From contig NZ_KQ969037.1 of NCBI RefSeq assembly GCF_001578705.1, positions 725,908 to 789,907 on the forward strand: a stretch of DNA of 64,000 bases, in the 5' to 3' direction. Under the pieces are notes generated by a model. It was not told where the DNA came from. It worked only from the letters and a program-made list of their open reading frames with translations, and did no database searches. This DNA comes from Streptococcus oralis (GTDB lineage Bacteria > Bacillota > Bacilli > Lactobacillales > Streptococcaceae). How positions within the stretch are numbered: position 1 is the first letter of the stretch; every line of letters begins with the position of its first letter. A program made the translations under genes and the position numbers. Below, piece by piece: positions 54,801 through 63,284 of this stretch.

Positions 54801-55791
54801 TGATTTTCTCAAGGGAATCAATCACTGCTGGACCATAGTCCATCAACTCATCGTAAGAGATGGTCATGATTTTTTGATTCTTAATTGCAGGAACGTTTTC
54901 CAATACCTCATTTGCCTTCATCAACTCTACAGCGTTGGCATCCAATTTTTTATTGCGGTCGCTGGTCACATAGATAATCAACTCAGGATCCATTGACACG
55001 AGATTTTCCAAGGTCAAGCCTGATGTTCCCGTTGCAACGTTGGTATAACCAAGTTGATTCAACAAGCTTTCTTGCAAAGCAGACTTGTATGCACCAAAGG
55101 TTTCATCATTATAAGCAACCATTATCAAAGCCTTTTTCTTTTCACCTTGGCTTGCTGGGTTTGCTTTCTTAACAGCATCAATTTTAGCTTGTAATTGAGC
55201 TGCATATTCATTGGCCTTGTCCTGGACATTAAAAATCATTCCAAGATTTTTGACATCTTCTACAATATTCCCCAAATCTTGCTGAATCGTTGAGAGAGAA
55301 GCTTTTTGCGTATAGACTGGGATTTTGTTTTCATTCCAAGTGCTAACTGTTCCCAAGGATTTTTCAGAAAACATCATGTTTCGACCCATCACAGCATCTG
55401 GCTCATATGAAAGGACTGTCTCTTGTGAGACTGTTTTTTTATCCCCAATTTGAGGAATCGTCGCAATCGCGTCTTTGTATTTACCTGTTACAGCATTGTC
55501 CGGGTTAAGCATGCCAGCAATTTTATCCTTCAAGCCTAACTCCAATAAGATTTCAGTGGTTGAAAGATTGTTGGTGATAACTTTTTCAGGTGCCTTGTCA
55601 AAGACTTGTTCGACTTCATTTCCCTTAGCATCATAGGTCTTGACCGTTAACGGATAAGTCGTCTCTGCGCTTGCCTTTTGACTTGTTTCTGTGCTAGATT
55701 GTGTGGTTGTTTTTTCTGTAGTAGTATTGCCACAAGCTGCCATGGTTAAGGTAGCTACTGTCACGAGTAAAATGCTTAGTGTTTTTTTCAT
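54781..55791 (-). CDS. Siderophore/iron-complex ABC transporter, binding lipoprotein
   Basis: 336 residues. Lipoprotein signal MKKTLSILLVTVATLTMAAC with lipobox (Cys20), a Thr/Ser-rich spacer and a class III periplasmic-binding fold (VITNNLSTTEILLELGLKDK, SYEPDAVMGRN, MDPELIIYVTS). It captures an iron complex (FepB/FhuD family) at the cell surface. Third gene after permease and ATPase; the esterase gene follows. The actual ligand (ferric siderophore versus haem) is not decided by sequence. Confidence 0.88.
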   Translation of the reverse strand: MKKTLSILLVTVATLTMAACGNTTTEKTTTQSSTETSQKASAETTYPLTVKTYDAKGNEVEQVFDKAPEKVITNNLSTTEILLELGLKDKIAGMLNPDNAVTGKYKDAIATIPQIGDKKTVSQETVLSYEPDAVMGRNMMFSEKSLGTVSTWNENKIPVYTQKASLSTIQQDLGNIVEDVKNLGMIFNVQDKANEYAAQLQAKIDAVKKANPASQGEKKKALIMVAYNDETFGAYKSALQESLLNQLGYTNVATGTSGLTLENLVSMDPELIIYVTSDRNKKLDANAVELMKANEVLENVPAIKNQKIMTISYDELMDYGPAVIDSLEKINDFINK

Positions 55792-55810
55792 CTTGTTTTC
55801 CTTTTCATTT

Positions 55811-56566
55811 TTATAAATAGTGAATCATGGCTTGCTGATCCTCAGTCCAAGTCACCTGACTTTGAACTCCATATACAGTTTGCAATGACTCAGGGGTGAT
55901 GGTCTCCTTTGGAGTCCCTTGGTAAAGGATTTCTCCCTCTTTCATCAGATAGAGATAATCCGAATAGCGACAAGCAAGTTGAATATCATGTAGGACAGCT
56001 AAAACATTGACCTTGAGATTCTTCACAATGGCCAACAAGTCTAGCTGATACTTGATATCCAGGTGATTGGTTGGTTCGTCCAGGAGCAAGAGAGTCGGTT
56101 CTTGCGCCAAGGCGCGGGCTAATAAGACTCGTTGTTTCTCCCCCCCTGACAGAGACGAATAGAGACGAGTTTTCTTCTCAAGCATATCTACCTTGACGAG
56201 AGCATCTTGAACGAGGACATAATCCCTTTCCTTTTCCTTCTGTAAAAAAGAGAGGTGGGGAGTTCTTCCCAGCAAGACGATTTCCTCAACTGTACAATCA
56301 AACTGCAGTTGGTTAAACTGGGTTACAACTGCCATTTGCTTGGCTGTTTCTTTGAGTGACCAATGCTCCAGTGGCTTTCCATCTAGTCTTATCAAGCCTT
56401 TGTCTACCTTTTCCTGACGATAGAGGAGTTTAAGCAGGCTGGTTTTTCCACTTCCATTTGGCCCTAATATCGTATGAAATTGATGCCCCTCAACCTTTAG
56501 AGAAACTCCTTTGAGGATTTTTTTCTCTCCTAGTCCAAAATGGATATCCTGACAAATCAAGTCCAT
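55811..56566 (-). CDS. Siderophore/iron-complex ABC transporter, ATPase
   Basis: 251 residues. GPNGSGKTSLLK Walker A, SLSGGEKQRVLLARAL signature, [11 protein letters not shown] Walker B and the switch His in AVLHDIQLA. FecE/FhuC type. It overlaps nothing but is 1 bp after the permease stop, so the genes are tightly coupled. Confidence 0.93.
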   Translation of the reverse strand: MDLICQDIHFGLGEKKILKGVSLKVEGHQFHTILGPNGSGKTSLLKLLYRQEKVDKGLIRLDGKPLEHWSLKETAKQMAVVTQFNQLQFDCTVEEIVLLGRTPHLSFLQKEKERDYVLVQDALVKVDMLEKKTRLYSSLSGGEKQRVLLARALAQEPTLLLLDEPTNHLDIKYQLDLLAIVKNLKVNVLAVLHDIQLACRYSDYLYLMKEGEILYQGTPKETITPESLQTVYGVQSQVTWTEDQQAMIHYL

Positions 56567-56567
56567 A

Positions 56568-57614
56568 TCAGGCCCTCACCTCCCTTCGCCTTCCTCCAAC
56601 AATGTAGATAAAGAAGGGAGCACCTACTAAGGCTGTAAAAATACCAATAGGCAACTCTGCGTTTGGAATGGTGATACGAGAGAGTACATCTGCCCAGATG
56701 ACAAAGAGGGCACCCAGTATGGTCGCAACAGGAAAAAGTCTCCTGTAATTCGTTCCTACTAACCCTCGAGCTAAGTGAGGAGTAATGAGACCAACAAATC
56801 CAATAATCCCACAAGTCGCCACCAAGACAGCTGTCAGCACAGCCACCACGGTCACGTAAAGATACCAATAGAAGCGTAAGGGAATTCCCAAAGTTAAAGC
56901 AGCCTCATCTCCCATCATCATCGCATTGAAAACACGATACTGGGTAGCGAAAAATAGAAAGGCCAATCCTACTACTATAGTTGGCAGGACTAAGTCAGAC
57001 CAGGTAGTCCCGGCAAGCGAGCCCATAGTCCAAAACTTAATGGTCATCACACTGTCCGCATTAGCGCCGACTGAAATAATAAAGTTTGAAAAAGCTAAAA
57101 AGAGAGCATTGACCACCGTTCCTGATAAGATCAGACTGGAAGTCGTCATCCTTCCCTGCATAGAGGCAATGATGAGGACAGCGATTGTTGCCAAAATAGC
57201 TCCAAGGAAAGCTCCAAGGCTAATCACCAATTTTAAACCAAGAATGATGCTCAAAGTTGCCCCTAGAGTTGCACCCGCAGAAATTCCTAAGACATAAGGC
57301 TCTGCGATGGGATTGTTAACTGTAGACTGCATCACGCTACCACACATAGAAAGTCCAGCCCCTACTATCAGACCTAACAATACTCGGGGGAATCTCATGT
57401 TCCATACAATGGCAAGAGTGGACTTGGAAACCTCTCCTATCTCAAGAGGAAATCCCAATCTGCTCAAAATGATCCGATAGGTATCTCCTAGATCAATCGC
57501 AACAGACCCCATAGAAACAGCTAGAAAGAGGGAAATTCCTAAAACGCTTAGCAAAATAACCAAAAACAACACAAATTGCAAATCTTGTCGGCTTCCAGAA
57601 AGTTTGGAAAGCAT
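56568..57614 (-). CDS. Siderophore/iron-complex ABC transporter, permease
   Basis: 348 residues from MLSKLSGSRQDLQ, with AAGGAGG upstream; a longer frame would need a TTG start on top of that ribosome site. FecCD family: ~10 membrane helices, with the GLSMCGSVMQ, NPIAEPYVLGISAGA and GFVGLITPHLARGLVG segments that contact the binding protein and ATPase. A single permease gene implies a homodimer. First gene of the operon. Confidence 0.92.
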   Translation of the reverse strand: MLSKLSGSRQDLQFVLFLVILLSVLGISLFLAVSMGSVAIDLGDTYRIILSRLGFPLEIGEVSKSTLAIVWNMRFPRVLLGLIVGAGLSMCGSVMQSTVNNPIAEPYVLGISAGATLGATLSIILGLKLVISLGAFLGAILATIAVLIIASMQGRMTTSSLILSGTVVNALFLAFSNFIISVGANADSVMTIKFWTMGSLAGTTWSDLVLPTIVVGLAFLFFATQYRVFNAMMMGDEAALTLGIPLRFYWYLYVTVVAVLTAVLVATCGIIGFVGLITPHLARGLVGTNYRRLFPVATILGALFVIWADVLSRITIPNAELPIGIFTALVGAPFFIYIVGGRRREVRA

Positions 57615-57661
57615 GAAAACCTCCTTAGACAAAATTAAAAATTTAGAAAATTCTCATGAAA

Positions 57662-57690
57662 AGTATACCATATTTTCAACAATGGAACAA
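57662..57690 (-). promoter_or_regulatory. Promoter of the iron-complex transporter operon
   Basis: Minus strand TTGTTC (57685-57690), 17 bp, TATACT (57662-57667). The adjacent AAAATTCTCATGAAAA words could bind a metalloregulator, but no clear Fur box is present. Confidence 0.6.
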
Positions 57691-57715
57691 GATGAGAAAA
57701 ATAAATATAGTTGGT

Positions 57716-57777
57716 CTTACAGTGCTAATAATCGTAACCGAAGATTATACTTGGGTATATCGAGGTAAAGTGACAAC
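57716..57777. repeat. Direct repeat E, left copy
   Basis: 62 bp, 56 identical to 59278-59339: CTTACAGTGCTA, then AACCGAAGATTATACTTG, TATATCGAGGTAA and GTGACAAC. Confidence 0.85.
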
Positions 57778-57783
57778 ATAAAA

Positions 57784-57836
57784 AGCCCTCTAAAATTAGA
57801 GAGCTGATTTGAGCCCGGGCTAAAATCCTAGTGAAA
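57784..57836. repeat. Direct repeat D, left copy
   Basis: AGCCCTCT...AGAGAGCT hairpin, then GATTTGAGC and GGGCTAAAATCCTAGTG. Close copy of 59034-59087 beyond the CRISPR array. It may act as a terminator for cadD. Confidence 0.8.
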
Positions 57837-57845
57837 CAAAAAAAT

Positions 57846-58457
57846 CTACACGATCAGAAAAGTCTCTATCGTGCCATTTTCATACATGATGTATAGTCCA
57901 AGTAGAATGAATACTATGGGCACAATGATTCGCTCGTATTTTTCAATTGTCTCGAATATTAACGGAATAGAGGATAACATCCGACTAATCTCGCAAAAGA
58001 TAATTATGCCGATTACAAACACAAGCAACGCCACGAGGGTCTGTGACCAATCTAACGAAGCAAAATAAGGTATATAGATACCTAAATTATCTCCGCCAGA
58101 CGCAATTGTCAGCAATGTAACTGTCCAAAACAGTTGATTTGCCTTGCTTTGTTCTAATCTTTCAATAATTTCTTCCTCTTCTTCCTCACCTTCTCCAACA
58201 ATTGCAAAGCGAATCCCTAAATAGATAGGGATTAAACCAAGCAATCCAACCATCCATGCTTCAGGCACGAAATTAACGACATAAGCAGCAACTAAACTCG
58301 CCCCTACAAGTAAGCCTGTTCCTAGATATTGCCCCGCATAAATATGCCATTTCTGTTTATTCTGTGATAGCTGTGCAAATAAAATAATTAAAATAATTAA
58401 ATAATCGATACTGGTGGAAATATAAACACCAATAGCAGATATGATTGTCTGTCCCAT
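57846..58457 (-). CDS. cadD: CadD-family cadmium resistance transporter
   Basis: 203 residues, about five membrane helices with a Glu-rich cytoplasmic loop (EGEEEEEEIIERLEQSK). YISTSIDYLIILIILF and TIASGGDNLGIYIPYF carry the Asp residues of the LysE-like CadD family, which exports Cd2+. No cadX or cadC regulator gene is adjacent. A 23-codon leader ORF lies upstream. Flanked on both sides by direct repeats D and E, so it may be acquired as a unit. Confidence 0.85.
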   Translation of the reverse strand: MGQTIISAIGVYISTSIDYLIILIILFAQLSQNKQKWHIYAGQYLGTGLLVGASLVAAYVVNFVPEAWMVGLLGLIPIYLGIRFAIVGEGEEEEEEIIERLEQSKANQLFWTVTLLTIASGGDNLGIYIPYFASLDWSQTLVALLVFVIGIIIFCEISRMLSSIPLIFETIEKYERIIVPIVFILLGLYIMYENGTIETFLIV

Positions 58458-58489
58458 AAAAACCTCCTGTATTAGTTAGTAATAAATCA

Positions 58490-58561
58490 TCAGATTTTAG
58501 GAGAGCACAGACACATTAATTTAGCTATCGCTAGTGGGTAATGTCGAACGTAGGAAAGCAT
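58490..58561 (-). CDS. Candidate leader peptide of cadD (23 residues)
   Basis: ATG at 58561 is preceded by a perfect GAGGAGGAG ribosome site; the product is MLSYVRHYPLAIAKLMCLCS followed by PKI and a stop. It ends 33 bp before cadD. The CLC pair near the end could respond to thiol or metal supply. Strong initiation signal but no homology known to me. Confidence 0.45.
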   Translation of the reverse strand: MLSYVRHYPLAIAKLMCLCSPKI

Positions 58562-58629
58562 TTTACTCCTCCTCAAAATGTAGTTACAAAGTAATTTCTA
58601 ACTGAAATTCGGTGACTACTTCCATGTAA

Positions 58630-58658
58630 AGTATAACATACTATACTTTACTTCGTAA
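58630..58658 (-). promoter_or_regulatory. Promoter of the leader ORF and cadD, within palindromes
   Basis: Extended -10 TGTTATACT (58630-58638) with a weak TTACGA (58653-58658) 17 bp upstream. Both lie in palindromes: AAAGTATA/TATACTTT and ACTTTAC/GTAAAGT, possible operator sites. A further hairpin AGCTACTCG/CGAGTAGCT lies at 58690-58718. Confidence 0.5.
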
Positions 58659-58723
58659 AGTGTGGGCTCTCCGAGGGGGCTTGCAGACAGCTACTCGACT
58701 TTTCAAGCCGAGTAGCTGATACC

Positions 58724-58730
58724 ATTTGAG
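58724..58730 (+). promoter_or_regulatory. CRISPR leader end ATTTGAG
   Basis: ATTTGAG directly precedes the first repeat, identical to the leader-end anchor that directs spacer integration in streptococcal type II-A systems. It orients the array on the plus strand. Confidence 0.7.
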
Positions 58731-59024
58731 GTTTTTGTAATCTCCAAAATTGTGACCGATAAAACTTAGCAAGGCCTGCTGCAACGATATTCTGTTTTTG
58801 TAATCTCCAAAATTGTGACCGATAAAACAGGTCGGAGCTGCAACTGAAACTGAGTTGAGTTTTTGTAATCTCCAAAATTGTGACCGATAAAACCCTGCTC
58901 CAGAGTTAGCAGATGCCATGCTAGGTTTTTGTAATCTCCAAAATTGTGACCGATAAAACCTTCGCTCTCTGCCTCCCAACCTCCAAGTTGTTTTTGTAAT
59001 CTCCAAAATTGTGACCGATAAAAC
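58731..59024 (+). CRISPR. Type II-A-like CRISPR array without cas genes (5 repeats, 4 spacers)
   Basis: Five identical 35-bp repeats at 58731-58765, 58794-58828, 58859-58893, 58925-58959 and 58990-59024. The repeat begins GTTTTTGTAATC and ends GACCGATAAAAC, as in type II-A repeats with GTTTT/AAAAC ends. Spacers are 28, 30, 31 and 30 bp and unrelated to each other. ATTTGAG precedes the first repeat. No cas gene, tracrRNA or anti-repeat was found in the window. The three open minus-strand frames across it, with repeated FYRSQFWRLQ or FIGHNFGDYK peptides, are by-products of the repeats. Confidence 0.88.
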
Positions 59025-59033
59025 CTCAAATCA

Positions 59034-59087
59034 AGCCCTCTGAAATCAGAGAGCTTGATTTGAGCTCGGGCTAAAATCCTAGTGAAA
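59034..59087. repeat. Direct repeat D, right copy
   Basis: Matches 57784-57836. It follows the last CRISPR repeat by 9 bp and extends into a longer hairpin CTCAAATCAAG/CTTGATTTGAG. Confidence 0.8.
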
Positions 59088-59235
59088 AAGATGAAACTCC
59101 TTGTGTTCATCGAAGACTGTGTCGTTTCTCTATTTTCATACGTTTTTTTAACGCCCTTAGCATCATAATTCTTGCTGGATAAAACGTTTATAGACTAGAC
59201 GACAAGCCGAAGATTGTACAAAATTTTTAGTAAAA

Positions 59236-59266
59236 CAAAAAAATCTCCCCGAAGGGAGATAATCTG
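59236..59266 (-). terminator. Terminator of rpsO
   Basis: ATCTCCC/GGGAGAT with TTCG-type loop; on the minus strand seven T follow. Confidence 0.85.
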
Positions 59267-59277
59267 GTTTATTTTAC

Positions 59278-59339
59278 CTTACAGTGCTAGGAACCGCAAC
59301 CGAAGATTATACTTGAGTATATCGAGGTAAGGTGACAAC
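59278..59339. repeat. Direct repeat E, right copy
   Basis: 62 bp, 6 differences from 57716-57777. Lies between the rpsO stop and its terminator. Confidence 0.85.
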
Positions 59340-59365
59340 GCAATGTAAGTGAAAAATAAAGCAGA

Positions 59366-59635
59366 TTAACGACGAAGTCCTAGAGAGTTGATCAACTCAC
59401 GGTAACGGTTAACGTCGTTTTTACGCAAGTATGCAAGCAAGTTACGACGGCGACCGATTTTCTTCATCAATCCACGGTAAGTAGCGTGGTCTTTTTTGTG
59501 TTGTTTGATGTGTTCGTTAAGGTGGTTGATTTCCCAAGTAAGGACAGCAACTTGAACCTCTACTGAACCTGTATCACCTTCGTGACGTGCATATTGTGCG
59601 ATGATTTCATTTTTTTTCTCTTTTGAGATTGCCAT
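59366..59635 (-). CDS. rpsO: 30S ribosomal protein S15
   Basis: 89 residues, full length: [49 protein letters not shown] and [12 protein letters not shown] are diagnostic of uS15. It binds 16S rRNA helices 20-22. Monocistronic, with a ~90-nt leader that includes a hairpin ACAGG/CCTGT (about 59671-59688); S15 autoregulation through its leader is known in several bacteria and could occur here. Confidence 0.97.
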   Translation of the reverse strand: MAISKEKKNEIIAQYARHEGDTGSVEVQVAVLTWEINHLNEHIKQHKKDHATYRGLMKKIGRRRNLLAYLRKNDVNRYRELINSLGLRR

Positions 59636-59725
59636 GATGTTTCTCCTTTTTATTTGGCTTCATCCGAGTGACAGGTTGGCATGCCTGTAACCAAGAAGAA
59701 GTTATTTGTCTTTACGACAGTTCTT

Positions 59726-59754
59726 ATTCTACCAAGAAGCAGGGACTTTGTCAA
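59726..59754 (-). promoter_or_regulatory. Promoter of rpsO
   Basis: Minus strand TTGACA (59749-59754), 17 bp, TAGAAT (59726-59731): a strong sigma-A promoter. Confidence 0.8.
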
Positions 59755-59779
59755 CTGATTTACTGTTTAAAAGTTTGAA

Positions 59780-62479
59780 TTACTCTACTGATTTCAGGGC
59801 TTCAAGCATATCCACTTTTCTCAAGTGGCGATTGACAAAGAGACCTAGTAAAGTCAAAATCACAGTCACTGCGACGATTGGAAGAGCATAGACTTCCCAG
59901 CTGACTTGTGGATAAAAGAGTATGGCGGCTGGTGAAATCATTTGAATCAAAAATTGATGTAAATAGTGGCCAGCTACCAAACCGAGAGCAATCCCCACAA
60001 GGGACAACACCATGGTCTCGCGGTAGATATAGAGGGTCACTTCTTTATTATGGAAACCGAGAACCTTGATAGTCGAAAGTTCACGAATACGTTCTGCCAC
60101 ATTGATGTTAGTGAGATTGTAAAGAATGACAATGGCTAGTAAAACGGAAACAAGGACAAGGATTGCCATGGTTTTATTGAGCGAACTAGCTACAGATTCA
60201 AAGAGATGGATGGCCGTCGCATTTTGGACGACCCCAGAAACAGCAGCTTTTTCCATGAAAGTAGCCGCTTCTTTCTCCGTATTGGAAGGTGTTGGCTCTT
60301 TTAATTTTACTAGGTAGGTATTGTCTTGCGGACTGGTGCCGTAGATTTGTTCATAAGTCGCTCGGTTGAGATAAACGAAGTGTCCAACATAGTTTTCAGA
60401 AATAGCTGCGACCTTGATTTCCTTCCCGTCAAGCTCCAGCTTATCCCCAACCGTAACCCCTGCTAGTTGGGCTAGTTTTTGACTCACGACCGTTCCATCA
60501 GTGACCTGCAACTCTCGCCCATTTTCCTCTAATGTGATAAAAGGCTTAAAGTCTTCTCCACTAGTAACCATCATGGTAATCGTTTGAAGTCCCGCTTTTC
60601 CTTTGAAATCTTTTTCAATGGATTTTGAGTAAATCTTTTGATAAGCATGGATAGGTTCAGCTTGTAAGCTACTCTCTAGATCTGCTTTTTCTTGCTCCGT
60701 CGCACTGCTCTTTTCCGCTACAATCATCTGGTATTGCTGGATTTGTTCAAATTGACGCTCGGAAACTCCTCCCACAGAAGACTGAATACCAAGACCTGCA
60801 AATAGGAGAGCAACCGAACCCGCAACTCCAAAAATGGTCATCAACATCCGTTGCTTATAACGGAAAATATTTCGCGCCGTAACCTTATGAGTGAAGCTCA
60901 AACGACTCCATATAAAGCTCAGGCGTTCCAGCAAAATCTTTGATCCCTTAACGGGAGGTTTGGGAAGCAAAAGTTGGGCTGCTTCATCGTGCAATTCCCT
61001 CCACGCCACCAGATAAGCCGGCAAGACACTGGATACCCAACTTAAAGCTAGGGCAATAAGACTATAAGACCAGTAAAAATACTCCTGACTTTTACCAACG
61101 ACCATTCCAGTTGTTATAACATCCGAAATCACTCCTGCAAGGAGATAATGTCCAAGAAGTGTTCCTATAATGGTTCCCACAGTTCCTGCAAGAAAACCAT
61201 AGAGGACAAACTTGGCAACAATATCTTGATTCCGGTAACCCAAGGCCTTGAAAATACCAGCATTGGTGCGCTCCTCATCTACAAAGCGAGTCATCGTTGT
61301 AAAGGTCACCATTGCAGCGACCATATAAAGCACAACGGGGAAGATATTCCCGACTGAACGAATGCTTGACGATGCATTGCTGTACATGAGGTAGCCTTGA
61401 CCACCTGGCATGGTTTGGCGATTGTATACGTGGTATTTCGGCTCTGCCAGTTCATCAAGCTCTTTCTGACGCTGTTCAAGCTTCTCTTTTTCCTTAGTTA
61501 GATCACTCTCTGTCTGAGCCAGTTTTTCTTTTTTTGTCGCCAGTTCTTCCTTAGCTTTTGTCAGCTGTCCCTCGATTTGACTCTTTTGCGGTTCTGGTAA
61601 AGTAGGCACTTGTTCTTCTTGCGTTTTCAAGCGATTTTCAGCCTGCTCTAGCTGACTCTTGCCTTTTTGAAGGTTACTTTCAGCAGTTTGGAGCTGTTCT
61701 TTGCCCTCTTCTAGGCTCTTTTGCCCATTTGCTTTGATAGTTGCCAATCTTTTTTGACCATTATCGGCAAGTAAGTCTTGCAACTCTTCCTGGTGTTGGG
61801 TTCGTTTGGTCTTATAGTCTGATGAAAAAGCATCCAGATTTTTTAAATCGTCATAGCGCACACGCGCAATACTATAAACATCTGAATCAAACTGACTAGG
61901 TAAAATTACTCCATAGCCAGCCAAGCTTCCATTTCCACTACTAGCACTTCCTAAATCATCTTTAGAAAGAATCTCACCCGACTGAACAAATCCAGTAATT
62001 GTGAAAGTTTGGGATTTTAGAACGGACTTTTCTTCTTTCTTGCTAAAGGCGATAGTCTGCCCAATCTGATAGCGGTCTTTCCAGAAATCAGCCAAGGCAA
62101 TTTCCCCATCAACCTCTGGCAATCGACCTTCTGTCACTTGAAAGGTTGAAATGCTCTCTGGTTTGGAATAAAGTCGAACCGCTTCTTCACTATTTTCAAC
62201 TGTTAGGTCTGCCATATAGCCAAACTCAACACTTGCTCTTTGAAGTGTCTTTAGTTCGTCTTGGTCTTCTTTGTCCAAGCCATAATCAGCTATCACGGCA
62301 AAATCCAGAGTATTGGCTTTACGGAGATAATCTTCTGCTGTACGTTCCATATTTGGACTGGCCACTTTGAGGCCAACTAGAGCTAAAGAACCCAGCATCA
62401 TCAAGGTTAAGATAGAAACAAAGCGTCCCTTTGAAGTCGTCACTGACTGGAGCAAGTCTTTTCGGTATGTTTTTTTCAT
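59780..62479 (-). CDS. ABC exporter permease, FtsX/MacB-like
   Basis: 899 residues from MKKTYRKDLLQSVTTSKG. One N-terminal helix, a large extracytoplasmic region with a coiled coil (residues ~255-350: KSLEEGKEQLQTAESNLQKG, EELATKKEKLAQTES), three helices with an FtsX-type core (VAAMVTFTTMTRFVDEERT), then a second extracytoplasmic domain and three more helices ending VDMLEALKSVE. The two FtsX units fit the BceB/YtrF-like exporter family, often linked to antimicrobial peptide or lipid export. Pairs with the ATPase gene one base upstream and a divergent TetR regulator. Confidence 0.85.
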   Translation of the reverse strand: MKKTYRKDLLQSVTTSKGRFVSILTLMMLGSLALVGLKVASPNMERTAEDYLRKANTLDFAVIADYGLDKEDQDELKTLQRASVEFGYMADLTVENSEEAVRLYSKPESISTFQVTEGRLPEVDGEIALADFWKDRYQIGQTIAFSKKEEKSVLKSQTFTITGFVQSGEILSKDDLGSASSGNGSLAGYGVILPSQFDSDVYSIARVRYDDLKNLDAFSSDYKTKRTQHQEELQDLLADNGQKRLATIKANGQKSLEEGKEQLQTAESNLQKGKSQLEQAENRLKTQEEQVPTLPEPQKSQIEGQLTKAKEELATKKEKLAQTESDLTKEKEKLEQRQKELDELAEPKYHVYNRQTMPGGQGYLMYSNASSSIRSVGNIFPVVLYMVAAMVTFTTMTRFVDEERTNAGIFKALGYRNQDIVAKFVLYGFLAGTVGTIIGTLLGHYLLAGVISDVITTGMVVGKSQEYFYWSYSLIALALSWVSSVLPAYLVAWRELHDEAAQLLLPKPPVKGSKILLERLSFIWSRLSFTHKVTARNIFRYKQRMLMTIFGVAGSVALLFAGLGIQSSVGGVSERQFEQIQQYQMIVAEKSSATEQEKADLESSLQAEPIHAYQKIYSKSIEKDFKGKAGLQTITMMVTSGEDFKPFITLEENGRELQVTDGTVVSQKLAQLAGVTVGDKLELDGKEIKVAAISENYVGHFVYLNRATYEQIYGTSPQDNTYLVKLKEPTPSNTEKEAATFMEKAAVSGVVQNATAIHLFESVASSLNKTMAILVLVSVLLAIVILYNLTNINVAERIRELSTIKVLGFHNKEVTLYIYRETMVLSLVGIALGLVAGHYLHQFLIQMISPAAILFYPQVSWEVYALPIVAVTVILTLLGLFVNRHLRKVDMLEALKSVE

Positions 62480-62480
62480 G

Positions 62481-63182
62481 CTAATACTCCAATGTATCAA
62501 TATCCTGTGGATGCTCATTGATTGTTACGCTCTTAACCGTAGCATCACGCATATGAATCACCCGATCTGCAATAGGAGCTAGCGCGCTATTGTGGGTCAC
62601 GATAATCACTGTTGCCTCCTTTTGACGAGACATGTCTTGGAGAATCTTCAAGACTTGCTTCCCCGTCTGATAATCCAAGGCACCTGTCGGCTCATCACAG
62701 AGAAGAATTTTAGGATTTTTGGCTACTGCGCGTGCGATGGAAACTCGTTGTTGCTCCCCTCCAGAAAGCTGGGCTGGAAAGTTATTGAGGCGATGATCTA
62801 GTCCCACATCTTTGAGCACCTCCTCTGGATCCAAGGCATCCGCTACAATTTCTGAGGCCAACTCCACGTTTTCCTTGGCTGTCAGATTGGAGACTAGATT
62901 GTAAAACTGAAAAACAAAGCCCACATCATCTCGACGATAGTTTGTTCGTTGGTGGGAATTGTAGTCGGCGATATTGGCACCATCAATCCAAATCTCCCCC
63001 TCATCATTGGTATCCATTCCCCCAAGGAGGTTAAGAACCGTTGACTTTCCAGCACCAGAAGCACCAAGAATAATAACCAGCTCTCCCTTTTCAATCTCAA
63101 AATTCACATCACTATTGGCCACAATCTCCGTATCCCCAACTCGGTAACGCTTGTAGCTGTGTTTCAATTCAATGTAAGCCAT
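62481..63182 (-). CDS. ABC exporter ATPase, MacB/LolD-like
   Basis: 233 residues starting [16 protein letters not shown]; the longer frame passes through the promoter and is rejected. [18 protein letters not shown] Walker [15 protein letters not shown] signature, [12 protein letters not shown] Walker B and VTHN switch. This subfamily energises FtsX-type permeases. Ribosome site GGAGATAAA. Forms a two-gene operon with the permease. Confidence 0.92.
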   Translation of the reverse strand: MAYIELKHSYKRYRVGDTEIVANSDVNFEIEKGELVIILGASGAGKSTVLNLLGGMDTNDEGEIWIDGANIADYNSHQRTNYRRDDVGFVFQFYNLVSNLTAKENVELASEIVADALDPEEVLKDVGLDHRLNNFPAQLSGGEQQRVSIARAVAKNPKILLCDEPTGALDYQTGKQVLKILQDMSRQKEATVIIVTHNSALAPIADRVIHMRDATVKSVTINEHPQDIDTLEY

Positions 63183-63248
63183 ATCGTTTATCTCCTTTTC
63201 AAAACTCGTTTTCTTAAATGAACAAGGTGTTGATTCCAAATCACAGAT

Positions 63249-63277
63249 ATTATATAATGAGCTTAGATAAAAATCAA
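63249..63277 (-). promoter_or_regulatory. Promoter of the ABC exporter operon
   Basis: Minus strand TTGATT (63272-63277), 17 bp, TATAAT (63249-63254). It lies between the operon start and the palindrome at 63285-63305. Confidence 0.75.
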
Positions 63278-63284
63278 TAATCAA

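Noticed and set aside
57636-57660. Fur box upstream of the iron-complex transporter
   Set aside because: Only loosely similar AT-rich words; no 19-bp palindrome matching the Fur consensus.
58641-59110. Three overlapping minus-strand open frames with repeated FYRSQFWRLQK or FIGHNFGDYKN peptides
   Set aside because: The peptide repeats come from the 35-bp CRISPR repeats, which have no stop in any minus frame. Variable linkers are the spacers, and spacing is not a multiple of three.
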